Positions 45,511 through 55,055 of a stretch of 64,000 nucleotides of DNA are shown here, one piece after another. The position numbers and the translations under genes are program-made. The first letter of the stretch is position 1. The number at the start of each line of letters is the position of its first letter. The notes under the pieces were generated by a model. That model searched no databases, was not told where the DNA came from, and was given only the letters and a program-made list of their open reading frames with translations. The DNA lies in contig JABSQH010000002.1 in the NCBI GenBank assembly GCA_013213745.1, forward strand, positions 1 through 64,000, written 5' to 3'. The DNA comes from Ilumatobacteraceae bacterium (GTDB lineage: Bacteria > Actinomycetota > Acidimicrobiia > Acidimicrobiales > Ilumatobacteraceae).

Positions 45511-47295
45511 GTGAGCGACTCGATCCCCAGCCCGCCGCGACCCCCAGCCCCGCCAGGCGGGCGCGGTGCCACGACTGCACCGCGACCGCCGTCGACACTC
45601 CCCGCTGCGCTGGCGCTCCCGCTGAAAGAGGTCCTCGACGCCGACGGTTCGGCCGTCATGCTGCTCGATCTTGCGGGTCGACCTCGACTGATCAACCGAT
45701 CCGGGCTGGAACTGCTCGATGCGACGACGATCGACGACGTCGCTCCCGGAACGCCGGCGCACTCCGTGTTGCGTTCGCTGCTGGATCACGTCCCCCGCCG
45801 GCTACTGCTCGGCGCCAACGGCGGACGATGGCACGGCGACTTCGACCACACCAACAAGGCGGGACAACATCAAGTGTTCCGGGCGACAGTGGTCGTGCAC
45901 CGCGTCGACGGCCTGTTCGACGGCGGATTCGTCGGCGTGACCGCGCACGACGTGACCGTGGCTCGCGCCGAGAACGCACGGTTGCGGCACCGGGCCGACC
46001 ACGATCCGCTCACCGGCTTGGCCAATCGCCGCCAGATCATCACCCACCTCGCCAGTGCGATCTCCAACCATCGCGGCCGCGCTGGCCATGTCGCTGCGAT
46101 CTTCATCGACGTCGACCGGCTGAAGTACGTCAATGATGCGCTCGGTCACGCCGTTGGCGACCGGTTGCTCGTGTCGACTGCTGAGCGCCTGCGCGACGCC
46201 GTGCGCCCGAGCGACAGTGTCGCCCGCATCGGCGGCGACGAGTTCCTCGTCGTGTGCTCGGCGATCCCCGACGCCGCCGTCGCGCTCGACCTCGCCGAAC
46301 GAATCCGGCGAGCGCTCAGTGGCCGACTGCATGTCCACCAACTCGACCTGAAGTTCTCGGTGAGCATCGGTCTCGCCCTCTCTGAGCACGACATCGTGTC
46401 GATGCCCGACGATGCTGCTGCGTCGGCGTTGATCTCCAATGCCGATACAGCGATGTACGAGGCCAAGAACTCTGGGCGCGGACGCTGCGTACTGTTCTCG
46501 TCGCAGATGCGCTCAGCCGCCCGTGAACGCACCGAACTCGCTGCGGCGCTCGCTTTGGCGGTCAACGAGCGCCGGCTCGACGTGCAGTACCAACCGGTGT
46601 TCTCGGCCATCTCCCAGAACGCCGTTGGCGCCGAGGCACTCGTACGTTGGCATCATCCACAACTCGGCCGCATCGACCCGGCCACCTTCGTGTCGATCGC
46701 CGAGGAATCCGGCTCGATCGGCCGCCTCGGCGAGTTCGTTCTCGAACAATCGATGACCGATGCCCGTTTGTGGATCGAACAAGGTCTCGTCGACGACAAC
46801 TTCTCCGTGCACGTCAACGTGTCGCTGATCCAGCTGGCGAGTTCCTCATTCGTCAACCTGGTCACGCAGATGCTGCGTCATCATCGGCTCCGCCCCGAGC
46901 AACTCGTGCTCGAAGCGCGGGAGGCATCACTGTTGGGCCGCAATGTCGACGTCGAGCGCTCGATTCGGGCGCTCCGCCGGTCAGGGGTGCAGATCGCCAT
47001 CGACAACTTCGGCACCGGCGCCAAGGCGCTGTCGGTGCTCACCGACATCGGCGCCGACGTGTTGAAACTCGACGGGTCGCTGGCGCTCCCATCGGGTTCG
47101 TCCGACGCCGACACTCGCCTCGTGCGAGCGATCGTGCTGCTGGCCCACGCCCTCGAGATGCGGGTGATCGCCGAACGCGTCAGCGGCATCGAACAGCTCC
47201 GGCGCCTGCGCGCCGCCGGCTGCGACTACGTGCAGGGCAACCTGCTGGCCGAGCCCGGTCCGGCCGATGGGCTCACCGTGAAGACGAACTACTGA
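45511..47295 (+). CDS. GGDEF-EAL cyclic-di-GMP protein with PAS-like N-terminus; EAL probably impaired
   Basis: A 594-residue cytoplasmic protein. Residues 40-150 look like a PAS domain (GSAVMLLDLAGRPRLINRSG, FVGVTAHDVTVARAEN). The GGDEF domain starts HDPLTGLANRR near 168 and keeps RIGGDEFLVV near 242, so it may make cyclic di-GMP. The EAL domain keeps AEALVRWHHP and VLKLDGSLA, but the metal-binding motif normally DDFGTG reads DNFGTG near 498, and the LELTES-type motif reads LEAREASLL. Loss of the second Asp usually abolishes phosphodiesterase activity. The start is GTG. Confidence 0.88.
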   Translation: MSDSIPSPPRPPAPPGGRGATTAPRPPSTLPAALALPLKEVLDADGSAVMLLDLAGRPRLINRSGLELLDATTIDDVAPGTPAHSVLRSLLDHVPRRLLLGANGGRWHGDFDHTNKAGQHQVFRATVVVHRVDGLFDGGFVGVTAHDVTVARAENARLRHRADHDPLTGLANRRQIITHLASAISNHRGRAGHVAAIFIDVDRLKYVNDALGHAVGDRLLVSTAERLRDAVRPSDSVARIGGDEFLVVCSAIPDAAVALDLAERIRRALSGRLHVHQLDLKFSVSIGLALSEHDIVSMPDDAAASALISNADTAMYEAKNSGRGRCVLFSSQMRSAARERTELAAALALAVNERRLDVQYQPVFSAISQNAVGAEALVRWHHPQLGRIDPATFVSIAEESGSIGRLGEFVLEQSMTDARLWIEQGLVDDNFSVHVNVSLIQLASSSFVNLVTQMLRHHRLRPEQLVLEAREASLLGRNVDVERSIRALRRSGVQIAIDNFGTGAKALSVLTDIGADVLKLDGSLALPSGSSDADTRLVRAIVLLAHALEMRVIAERVSGIEQLRRLRAAGCDYVQGNLLAEPGPADGLTVKTNY

Positions 47296-47418
47296 GCCGT
47301 CAGCGCCGGCCCCCGTTGACCGGTCGAGCCCAACCCGTCGCGGCCACCGGTACCTGCCGGTGATCACGCAGTCCATGTCGCGGTGACGGTCCGGCGCAGC
47401 GTCGATACCCTACGTGGT

Positions 47419-48396
47419 GTGCCGCTTCCGCCGCCGCCGCCGAGTTCATCGAGCTCGCCGCGCTCGGCTGGGCCCTCAGGGCCGCCGTCGAGTGGTATGC
47501 CCCCGGCGCCGTCTGGTCAGCGTTTGGTCTGCTATCGCCATCCCGACCGGGAGACCGGTCGCCGGTGCACGCGCTGCGGCAAGCCGGCGTGTTCGGAGTG
47601 CCTCGTGCAGGCATCGGTCGGCAGCCATTGTGTCGAATGCGCCAAGGCGGCCAAGCCCGACGTACGTACCCGTGCTCGTTATTGGCAGGCCGGTCAGCCC
47701 AACTTGGTCACCCTCACGCTCATCGCCATCAACGTGGCGGTGTTCATCGGCGTCGCATTGTGGACCCGCGACCCCGGAGCACTGACCGGTTCGGTCACCG
47801 ACGCACATCTGGCGCTCGGACTCAGCCGCGACGTACTCGAGCAACCGATCATCTGGCAGGGCGACGCGGGTCAGCTGTACATCACCGAGCCGAACGGCTG
47901 GTACCGCCTGGTCACGTCCGGGTTCATGCACTTCGGGCTGATCCACCTCGGGCTGAACATGTTCTTCCTGTACGTCCTCGGTCCGATGCTCGAACCGGCA
48001 CTGGGTCGGGTGCGCTTCTTGTTGCTGTACATGGCCTCGCTGCTCGGCGGTTCACTCGGAGTGATCCTGCTCGACAGCGGCGGCATCACCGCCGGCGCAT
48101 CGGGCGCGGTCTTCGGTTTGATGGCCGCCGCCGCAGTCGGCATGTGGCGTCAGGGCATCAATCCGCTGACCACCGGCATCGGCGCCACGTTGATCCTCAA
48201 CTTGTTCATCACCTTCACGATCGACGGCATCTCCATCGGCGGCCATCTCGGCGGTGCCGCCGCCGGCGCGTTGTGCGGTGCGGTCATGCTCGCACCGCCG
48301 TATCAAGGGATCCCGCAGTGGGCCAGGTGGGCGACGCCCGTCGTGGTCGGCGTGGCGAGCGTGGCGTTGAGTGTGCTCATCGTCAGTGCCGGATGA
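47419..48396 (+). CDS. Rhomboid intramembrane serine protease with N-terminal zinc (B-box-like) domain
   Basis: A 325-residue protein. A Pro/Ser-rich start is followed by a B-box-type zinc site (CYRHPDRETGRRCTRCGKPACSEC split over about 36-60, then HCVEC), a layout common in actinobacterial rhomboids. Six hydrophobic segments follow, with HLGLNMFFLYVLGP near 185, the catalytic Ser in AGASGAVFGLM near 229 and the catalytic His in IGGHLGGAAAGAL near 280. It cleaves membrane-anchored proteins within the bilayer. The start is GTG with TACCCT 7 nt upstream. Confidence 0.92.
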   Translation: MPLPPPPPSSSSSPRSAGPSGPPSSGMPPAPSGQRLVCYRHPDRETGRRCTRCGKPACSECLVQASVGSHCVECAKAAKPDVRTRARYWQAGQPNLVTLTLIAINVAVFIGVALWTRDPGALTGSVTDAHLALGLSRDVLEQPIIWQGDAGQLYITEPNGWYRLVTSGFMHFGLIHLGLNMFFLYVLGPMLEPALGRVRFLLLYMASLLGGSLGVILLDSGGITAGASGAVFGLMAAAAVGMWRQGINPLTTGIGATLILNLFITFTIDGISIGGHLGGAAAGALCGAVMLAPPYQGIPQWARWATPVVVGVASVALSVLIVSAG

Positions 48397-48453
48397 ACCG
48401 TGACCCAGAGGTGCGCGGTTCCAGAGATCGACCAGAGCTGAAGGACTGACCCG

Positions 48454-50109
48454 TTGACACTGCGCAACACCCACATCGATCGACTGCGCGACGGATCGTT
48501 CGACACGCTCATCATCGGCGGCGGAATCAACGGTGCCGTCGCCGCGGCCTCGCTCGCCGGCCGTGGTGCGACCGTTGCGCTCGTCGACCGCGGGGACTTC
48601 GCCAACTTCACGTCGCAGGCATCGTCGAACCTCGTGTGGGGCGGCTTCAAGTACCTCGAAAACTACGAGCTCCAGCTGGTGTGGAAGTTGTGCCGCTCCC
48701 GCAACCGGCTCATGCGGGCGTACCCCGACAACATCAAGCCGATCGGCTTCTACGCCGCACTCGACAGGTCGTCGCCGTTTCCACCGTGGTTCGCGGGGTT
48801 GGGCGCGTTGGCTTACTGGATCATCGGCCAGTTCGGCACCGCGGCCCCCCGCCTGCTGTCACGCCGCAAGATCGCACGTGAAGAGCCGGCAATCGACACC
48901 TCGACCGTGCGCGGCGGCATCGAGTACGGCGACGGCATCCTGATCGACAACGATGCCCGCTTCGTCTTTTCGTTCATCCGCCAAGCGATCGATGCCGGCG
49001 CTGCAGCTGCGAACTACATCGAGCTCGTCGAGGCCGAGCGGCGCGGTGACCGATGGGTCGTGACACTGCGTGATGTCGATCGGGACGACACCTTCACCAC
49101 ATCGGCAGCCACCATCGTCAACGCGGCAGGCCCCTTCGTGGATGGCCTCAACACCAACTGGGGTGTGCGCACCGATCACCGCATCGTCTACTCCAAGGGC
49201 ATCCATCTCGTGGTCCCGCGGTTGACGACGCGCCATCACGACAAGGTGCTGGCGTTCTTCGACGACACACAGCGGCTGTTCTACGTGATCCCGATGGGGC
49301 GCCGGTCGGTCATCGGCACCACCGACACCCGGGTCGACACGCCATTTACCGAGGCCGACGACGACGACATCGAGTTCCTCCTCGGTCAGATCAACGCGCG
49401 GATGGATCTCCGTCAGCCGCTCACCCGCGCCGACGTCATCGCCGAACGATGCGGTGTCCGCCCACTCGTGGTCGCCGCCGGCGGGAGCGACCAGACCGAC
49501 GTCGACTGGACCAAGCTCAGCCGCAAGCACGCAATTGAGACCGACCACCGTGAACGGACCGTCACGATCTTCGGCGGCAAGCTGACCGATTGCCTCAACG
49601 TCGGTGAAGAGGTGGCCGACGCCATCGAAGAGCTCGGCATCCCGCTCGAGCGCGACCTGCACAACTGGTACGGCGAGCCCTCTAAACAGACCCGAGCCGA
49701 GTTCTACCGCCAGGCCAAGGCGATGGACCTCGACAGCTACCGCACGAAGAAGGACGTCGAGCCACTGACCGACCGACTGTGGCGACGCTACGGACGACGA
49801 GCGTTTCCGATGCTCGATGCGATACGCGCCGACTCGGCGATGGCCGAGGACATCATGGGTTCGGCGGACTACATCCGCATCGAACTGCACACGGCTGCGG
49901 AGTCCGAGATGGTGACCAAGCTCGACGACTTCCTCCGTCGCCGCTCGAAGATCGACTTGGTGGTGCCGCGCGCCGACATCGACGCCTCGCCGGGTCTGCG
50001 CGAGGTCGCCGAAATCCTGTTCGGCGGCGATGCCGACCGACGCCTCGCCGAGTACTTCGGCGGGGCCGATGCGGTGCCCGTCCCACTTCGGCCGGCGGCG
50101 ACTGCCTGA
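48454..50109 (+). CDS. glpD: FAD-dependent glycerol-3-phosphate dehydrogenase
   Basis: A 551-residue membrane-associated flavoenzyme oxidising glycerol-3-phosphate to dihydroxyacetone phosphate and feeding electrons to quinone. The FAD motif IIGGGINGAVAAASL is near 21-35, SQASSNLVWGGFKYLENYE near 50, YSKGIHLVVPRL near 247, YVIPMGRRSVIGTTDT near 275 and FGGKLTDCLNVGEEVADAI near 370. The C-terminal domain (WYGEPSKQTRAEFYRQAKAM onward) is complete. The start is TTG with a GAAGGA Shine-Dalgarno. It links lipid glycerol to central metabolism, suiting the storage-lipid genes nearby. Confidence 0.92.
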   Translation: MTLRNTHIDRLRDGSFDTLIIGGGINGAVAAASLAGRGATVALVDRGDFANFTSQASSNLVWGGFKYLENYELQLVWKLCRSRNRLMRAYPDNIKPIGFYAALDRSSPFPPWFAGLGALAYWIIGQFGTAAPRLLSRRKIAREEPAIDTSTVRGGIEYGDGILIDNDARFVFSFIRQAIDAGAAAANYIELVEAERRGDRWVVTLRDVDRDDTFTTSAATIVNAAGPFVDGLNTNWGVRTDHRIVYSKGIHLVVPRLTTRHHDKVLAFFDDTQRLFYVIPMGRRSVIGTTDTRVDTPFTEADDDDIEFLLGQINARMDLRQPLTRADVIAERCGVRPLVVAAGGSDQTDVDWTKLSRKHAIETDHRERTVTIFGGKLTDCLNVGEEVADAIEELGIPLERDLHNWYGEPSKQTRAEFYRQAKAMDLDSYRTKKDVEPLTDRLWRRYGRRAFPMLDAIRADSAMAEDIMGSADYIRIELHTAAESEMVTKLDDFLRRRSKIDLVVPRADIDASPGLREVAEILFGGDADRRLAEYFGGADAVPVPLRPAATA

Positions 50110-50161
50110 CTGCGTGGCGCCCCACAATGACACCGCAGAACCACACCACCAGCGACCTCTG

Positions 50162-50950
50162 ATGGGCGTACTCGACACCGTCCGAGGATGGTTTTCCGGG
50201 GAACCGGCGCTGTTCGATCCGTCGTGGGAGCCGCTGCTCACCCGGGAGTTCGATCACTGGTCGAGCCTGAACGCCGGCGAGCTGGCGCGCATGCGCATGC
50301 TCGTGGCCCGGTTCGTGCACGACGTGCGCTGGGAACCGTCGAACGGGTTCGAGCTGACCGACGAAGTGCGCGTCTTGATCGCAGCCCAGGCGTCGATGTT
50401 GCTGCTCGGTCTCGAACTCGACGAGTACCCCCAGCTCACCTCGGTGATCGTGCATCCGTCCACCGTGCGGCTGCGTGGCACACACGCGGTGGGTGGCGGC
50501 GTGATGTCGTCGGGCACCCAGACGTTGGCCGGACAGGCGCACTTCAAGGGCCCAGTGATCTTGTCGTGGTCGGCGACCAAGCGCGGCGCCAAACATCCCG
50601 AGGCCGGAAACAACGTCGTGTACCACGAGTTCGCCCACCAGCTCGACATGCTCGACGGTGTCACCGACGGAACGCCGCCACTCGATGACCAAGCCGCCCG
50701 CGAGCGCTGGGTCGCCGTGTGCACCGCGGCCTACGACACCGTGCGCGCCGAGGGCTCGCCGGTGCTGCGTCCGTATGCGGGCACGAACCCAGCCGAGTTC
50801 TTCGCCGTGGCCACGGAGGTGTTCTTCAATCGCCCCGTCGATCTCTGCGACCACGAGCCCGAGCTGTATGCCGAGCTCCGCGGGTTCTATCGCCAGGACC
50901 CAGCCACGCGCCACCGCAACCGCCATGAGCGACGACACGGCAGCTGGTAA
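50162..50950 (+). CDS. MtfA-like zinc peptidase
   Basis: A 262-residue protein of the M90/MtfA family. The zinc site is VVYHEFAHQLDMLDG near 155 (HExxH), with the downstream NPAEFFAVATEVFF near 205 providing the third ligand. In Escherichia coli MtfA binds the Mlc repressor and modulates glucose uptake; the role in actinobacteria is not known. The upstream half (RGWFSGEPALFDPSWEPLL, LLLGLELDEYPQLTSVIVHPS) matches the family. No recognisable Shine-Dalgarno or -10 is present, so it may depend on glpD transcription. Confidence 0.85.
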   Translation: MGVLDTVRGWFSGEPALFDPSWEPLLTREFDHWSSLNAGELARMRMLVARFVHDVRWEPSNGFELTDEVRVLIAAQASMLLLGLELDEYPQLTSVIVHPSTVRLRGTHAVGGGVMSSGTQTLAGQAHFKGPVILSWSATKRGAKHPEAGNNVVYHEFAHQLDMLDGVTDGTPPLDDQAARERWVAVCTAAYDTVRAEGSPVLRPYAGTNPAEFFAVATEVFFNRPVDLCDHEPELYAELRGFYRQDPATRHRNRHERRHGSW

Positions 50951-51425
50951 TCGGCGGCAGCCCGGCACGCGCCGTTGCGTGCGACCCTGAGTGGCCCGCA
51001 GACACCAGCAACGCATGGAGCCTGCTCAGGTCCCGAACAGGTAGCGCTCGCCATCGTGCACTCATGAGCAGCAGCAGTTCCACGTGTGCCCTCGTCGAGC
51101 AGCCGGATCCCCAGCGTGTCCCCGAATCGACATGTCGGGCGTCAACCGGCTGGCTGAGCAGATCGACATCAAGGGCCTGCCGTCGGTGGAACGCGACGTG
51201 GTGGAGCTGGCGCACGACGTCGCTCCCACCGAGGTGAGCCCGACGCTCGTGGCAGTGGTGCGCGACAGCGAGGCTGCCAGAGTTGGCGCCTTTGGCCTCC
51301 TCGCCTGCCAGATCGACCGGCTGCGGGCCGCATCACCACGCTCGAGCAGTCGGCATCGAATCGACCGCCAACGCATCATCCCTGCTCAGCGAGCACATCT
51401 CGCAGTGTGACACCCCCTCGTCACC
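50951..51425. other. Gene-poor stretch with a possible decayed small ORF
   Basis: No intact gene is recognised in this 475-bp gap. A plus-strand frame around 51131-51340 has coding-like composition and reads MSGVNRLAEQIDIKGLPSV, then ERDVVELAHDVAPTEVSPTL and GAFGLLACQID, but it then runs into low-complexity basic sequence without a clear end. It may be the remains of a small helical protein related to the short gene downstream. No promoter hexamer or repeat copy was found here. Confidence 0.3.
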
Positions 51426-51434
51426 ATGATGAGC

Positions 51435-51611
51435 ATGACGACAACCCCCGACTCCAACGCCCAACCCGAGCAGCTCGAATTCCTGCTCCCCGCCTCACAC
51501 GTCAGCGCCCGTTTCCGGCTCAGCGCGGCAACTCGGCGGCGCGGCCTGCGCCACATCGCCGAAATCCGCAGGCAGCTCGACGGCGCCCACGACGACCAGC
51601 GCGCCGCCTGA
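51435..51611 (+). CDS. Small hypothetical protein
   Basis: A roughly 58-residue protein (up to 61 if an earlier Met is used) with a polar N-terminus and a basic helical centre: LEFLLPASHVSARFRLSAAT then RRRGLRHIAEIRRQL. The LPAS...RFRLSAATRRRGLRHIAEIR pattern looks like a short conserved actinobacterial protein, possibly nucleic-acid binding from its charge. It is convergent with the F420-type oxidoreductase at 51621. Confidence 0.45.
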   Translation: MTTTPDSNAQPEQLEFLLPASHVSARFRLSAATRRRGLRHIAEIRRQLDGAHDDQRAA

Positions 51612-51620
51612 ACTGCGCCG

Positions 51621-52604
51621 TCAGCGGGCGGTGGGCGACAGGTCGCGCACGCCCTGCCAGAAGTCGAGGTCCGGATCGAGCGGAAGGATCGCCAACGTGC
51701 TCGTCGTCACGCCGTTGTCGAAGTACTCCTGGATCCGCGCCCGACACTGTTCGGGAGTGCCGTGTACGACCAGTTCGTCGACGACCTCGTCGGGGATCTC
51801 GGCCAGCGCCGCCTTGCGGTCACCGGCACCCCACGCGTCCCACATGCCCTGCAGCTGCTCGCTGCGTCCGAGCCAGCGATGGAACTCGGCGTACACCGGC
51901 ACGTTGAGGTACGCCGCGATCGCGAACTTGGCCGCCCCCCGCACCACCTCGGTGTTGTCGCTCGGGCAACAGAAAATGCGGGCGACGATCTCTTTGTCGT
52001 CGCCACCTCCGGCAGCCTGCACGATCGGTGCGACCGTGGCCACGTCGGTCGGCGAGAGCCAGTTGATGATCGCTCCGTCGGCCTCGCGACCGGCGAGGCG
52101 CAACATGCCTTCACGAAGTGCGGCGACGAGGATCTGTGGTGGCTGCTCTGGGCGCACGCCCAGGCGGAAGCCGTTGACCTCGAACGTGTCGTAGGCGTGC
52201 TTGACCTTCTCGCCGGAAAGCGCATCTTTCAGAAAGCGCACCACATCGCGCACCTTTTTGTACGGCTCCTCGAAGGGCACACCGTTCCACCGCTCGACGA
52301 TCACGTTGCTCGACGATCCGATACCGATCGCGAACCGACCCGGCGCAGCGTCGGCCATCGAGGCGACACTCTGGGCCATGCACGCCGGAGCCCGCGTGTA
52401 GGCCGGGACGATCGCTGTACCGAGCCGCAACCGAGGTTCCCACGCGGCCGCCATCGCCAGGGGGGTGAACGCGTCGGCACCGTCGGACTCGGCCGACCAG
52501 ATGTCGGTGTATCCCATGTCGGCCAGTTCGACCAGCTTGTCGCGCTGCGCGTGCAGCGGTCCGGGGAGCGGGACAGTCATGCCGGGGCGGTTCGGGAGCG
52601 TCAT
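51621..52604 (-). CDS. LLM-class (luciferase-like) F420-type oxidoreductase
   Basis: A 327-residue luciferase-like TIM-barrel protein. KLVELADMGYTDIWSAESDGAD is near 22, LRLGTAIVPAYTRAPACMAQS near 57, GRFAIGIGSSSNVIVERWNGVPFEEP near 87, and PPQILVAALREGMLRLAGREADG near 150. The family typically uses F420H2 or FMNH2. TAGTGT lies 7 nt before the ATG. It is divergent in sequence from the two other LLM proteins of the window (10002 and 61692), so these are not recent duplicates. Confidence 0.86.
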   Translation of the reverse strand: MTLPNRPGMTVPLPGPLHAQRDKLVELADMGYTDIWSAESDGADAFTPLAMAAAWEPRLRLGTAIVPAYTRAPACMAQSVASMADAAPGRFAIGIGSSSNVIVERWNGVPFEEPYKKVRDVVRFLKDALSGEKVKHAYDTFEVNGFRLGVRPEQPPQILVAALREGMLRLAGREADGAIINWLSPTDVATVAPIVQAAGGGDDKEIVARIFCCPSDNTEVVRGAAKFAIAAYLNVPVYAEFHRWLGRSEQLQGMWDAWGAGDRKAALAEIPDEVVDELVVHGTPEQCRARIQEYFDNGVTTSTLAILPLDPDLDFWQGVRDLSPTAR

Positions 52605-52656
52605 TCCAGCGACACTAGGTGCAGCCCGCCACGCCCGCCGACCCGGCACGGACGGA

Positions 52657-53460
52657 TCAGCGACGGCGACGGCGCACGATCACGCTCTGGCTGGCGGTGG
52701 CCAGCAGGGTGCCGTCTTCGGCGAACATGTGCACCAGGCCGTGCCCGAATCCGCGCTGCACCATGTGTACGCGGACATCCATCAGCACCCACTCTGTGGG
52801 TACCAAACGCCCGACGCGCAACGTGTTGTCGAGGCTATTGCCACCGCCGCGAACGCCCAGGCTCTGGCCGATACCCATCGGAACGAAGTCGCCGAGCACG
52901 GCCAGCGTGGCGGCATCGACGCCGCTGATCACGTCGGGAAGCCGCGCCCACAACATCGTCTGACCGTCGCTGTGTGTGCCGTCGAGATCATCGTGGGTGC
53001 GTCCCTTGACCAACCGCTGCTCGAGCCGCTCGTTGATCGACCCGGACCAGTCGCTCGAGCGCGATCGCGGCGGACAGTCGGCGGGTGCGGGCACGTTCGA
53101 GGGCATCGACTCCCATTGCCCAGCAGCGTCGATCGCTCGATCGCCGAGTGCCGCGTTCACGGTGAGGATCTCGCGGTCCGCGACGTGACACACCGCTCGT
53201 GCCTGGGAGATCTGATGACCGGCGACCACCACGGTGACGTCGACGTCGACGACCTCGCCGGGCTGCGCGTACGACAGGTACTGCGCAGTGGCCCACACGC
53301 ACTGACGGCCGGTCGTTCCCTCCAATGCGGCGATGGCTGCACCCAGACCGCACCCGCCGAACAGGAATCCGCCGGTGGTCGATACACCCGGCGTGACCGG
53401 CAAGGTCCAGCGGAACTCGTTGTGCGTCGGCTCGAGACCGAGGAACTGCCGGGAATCCAT
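52657..53460 (-). CDS. Acyl-CoA thioesterase-like (double hotdog) protein
   Basis: A 267-residue protein of the thioesterase-like superfamily (TesB-type double hotdog). FLFGGCGLGAAIAALEGTTG near 32 and VWATAQYLSYAQPGEVVDVDV near 55 form the first hotdog; GVDAATLAVLGDFVP near 178, SLDNTLRVGRLVPTEWVLMDV near 205 and MFAEDGTLLATASQSVIVR at the end form the second. The Asp (DFVP) fits the catalytic residue of TesB-like enzymes. It would hydrolyse acyl-CoA. TACGGT is 8 nt before the ATG. It is divergent from the amidase gene. Confidence 0.85.
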   Translation of the reverse strand: MDSRQFLGLEPTHNEFRWTLPVTPGVSTTGGFLFGGCGLGAAIAALEGTTGRQCVWATAQYLSYAQPGEVVDVDVTVVVAGHQISQARAVCHVADREILTVNAALGDRAIDAAGQWESMPSNVPAPADCPPRSRSSDWSGSINERLEQRLVKGRTHDDLDGTHSDGQTMLWARLPDVISGVDAATLAVLGDFVPMGIGQSLGVRGGGNSLDNTLRVGRLVPTEWVLMDVRVHMVQRGFGHGLVHMFAEDGTLLATASQSVIVRRRRR

Positions 53461-53545
53461 TGACGCGCACCGTAGCGGTGGCCCACCCCACGACCTCTCG
53501 GCGTCCGACCTCAAACGCCCGGCGGTGATTGCCTAACGTCGCCCC

Positions 53546-54997
53546 ATGACCACCGACAGCACCACACACGCCGACATTCGCCGACCGACCGGCGACGCAT
53601 GGCAAGGCGATGTGGTCGGCCTGGTCGAGGCCTTCCGCTCCGGACAACGATCGCCGAGCGAAGAGCTCGCGGCGTGTTACGACGCCATCGACCGCAGCGA
53701 CCTCAACGCCATGTCGTACGAAAACCGAGACGCAGCGATGAGCGCTGCTGCCGCAGCCGATGTGTCGCTGCCGTTCGGCGGGGTGCCACTCGGGGTGAAA
53801 GAACTCGACGCGGTCGAGGGATGGCCGTACAACAGCGCCTCGGTACCGCTGCGCGACGAGGTGGCCGACCACACCTCCACCATGGTGCAGCGCATCGCTG
53901 CAGCTGGGGCTGTGCTCGCCGGTCAAACGACCGCCAGCGAATTCGGCGGCGTCAACGTCACCCGCACCAAGCTCCACGGCACGACCCACAATCCGTGGGG
54001 ATACGGCCACACGCCAGGTGGCTCGTCCGGCGGCTCCGCCGCGGCGGTCGCCGGTGGCCTGTTGCCGATCGCCACGGGCGGCGACGGGGGCGGGTCGATC
54101 CGTATCCCTGCGGGATTCACCAACCTCGTCGGCTTGAAGGGCACGTTCGGGCGCATCCCTCGTGGCCCGCAGGCGACCTATGGCAACCTCACCGTGTCGA
54201 TTGGATGCATGGCGCGCTCGGTGCGCGACACCGCACGCTGGTTCGACGTCGCCAACGGGCACGACGCCAGCGACCCGCTCAGCCTGCCGCGTGTCGAAGG
54301 GTGGGAGCGCAACCTCGGCACACACCTCGACGCGCTGCGCAACATGAAGGTTGCCCTCGCGGCCGATTGGGGCAACGCGGCTGTCTCGCCGGTGATGTGG
54401 GAGCTCCTACACGGCGCCGCCAGCGACCTGATCGACGACTGCGGGCTCACGCTCGTGGACGACATCGACACGACGTTGCCGCGGATGGGCGCGGCCTGGT
54501 CGATCTCGGGGACGATCGCCATCGAGGCGAAACTCGGCGACAAGTGGCCGGACTGCGCCGACGATCTCACTCCTGAGATGCGCTTCGGACTCGAGTCGAC
54601 CGTCGGCAAGTACAACGCGGAAGCACGAGCCAAGATCGAACGCCGCCGGATGGAGCTCAACGACGCGATGGCTCGCATCTTCGACCCGGTCGACGGCGTC
54701 GACTTCGTGATCACCGCCAGCAACCCCGACGTTGCCTTCGATGCCGACGGACCCTTGCCGTCGGTGTTCGGCGGCGTCGAGGCCGGTGCCGGCAACAACG
54801 GCAAGCTGACCTTCCCGGCCAACCTGCACGGCAATCCGGCGATCTCTATCCCGGCCGGCTTCCTCGACGGGCTGCCGATCGGGCTCCAGGTGGTCGGCCG
54901 CCACTTCTCCGAGGAGCTGCTCCTCGATCTCGCTCTGACCGTCGAGCGCAATCGTCCGTGGCCGCTCACGACGGGGTCGGGCACCCTGGCGGGCTGA
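53546..54997 (+). CDS. Amidase-signature family hydrolase
   Basis: A 483-residue amidase. The Ser-cisSer-Lys triad can be traced: Lys in GVPLGVKELDAVEGWP near 86, cis-Ser and nucleophile Ser in TPGGSSGGSAAAVAGG near 158-182 with GGDGGGSIRIPAGFTNLVGLKG. The conserved core continues with GRIPRGPQATYGNLTVSIGCMARSV. Substrates range from aliphatic amides to aryl-acyl amides and cannot be predicted; GatA function is unlikely because gatB/C are absent. TAACGT lies 6 nt before the ATG. Confidence 0.9.
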   Translation: MTTDSTTHADIRRPTGDAWQGDVVGLVEAFRSGQRSPSEELAACYDAIDRSDLNAMSYENRDAAMSAAAAADVSLPFGGVPLGVKELDAVEGWPYNSASVPLRDEVADHTSTMVQRIAAAGAVLAGQTTASEFGGVNVTRTKLHGTTHNPWGYGHTPGGSSGGSAAAVAGGLLPIATGGDGGGSIRIPAGFTNLVGLKGTFGRIPRGPQATYGNLTVSIGCMARSVRDTARWFDVANGHDASDPLSLPRVEGWERNLGTHLDALRNMKVALAADWGNAAVSPVMWELLHGAASDLIDDCGLTLVDDIDTTLPRMGAAWSISGTIAIEAKLGDKWPDCADDLTPEMRFGLESTVGKYNAEARAKIERRRMELNDAMARIFDPVDGVDFVITASNPDVAFDADGPLPSVFGGVEAGAGNNGKLTFPANLHGNPAISIPAGFLDGLPIGLQVVGRHFSEELLLDLALTVERNRPWPLTTGSGTLAG

Positions 54998-55055
54998 CAC
55001 CTCCGGCGCCCCGACCCTCCCGATGCTCACTCCGCTCGCCCGACCCAACCCGGCC

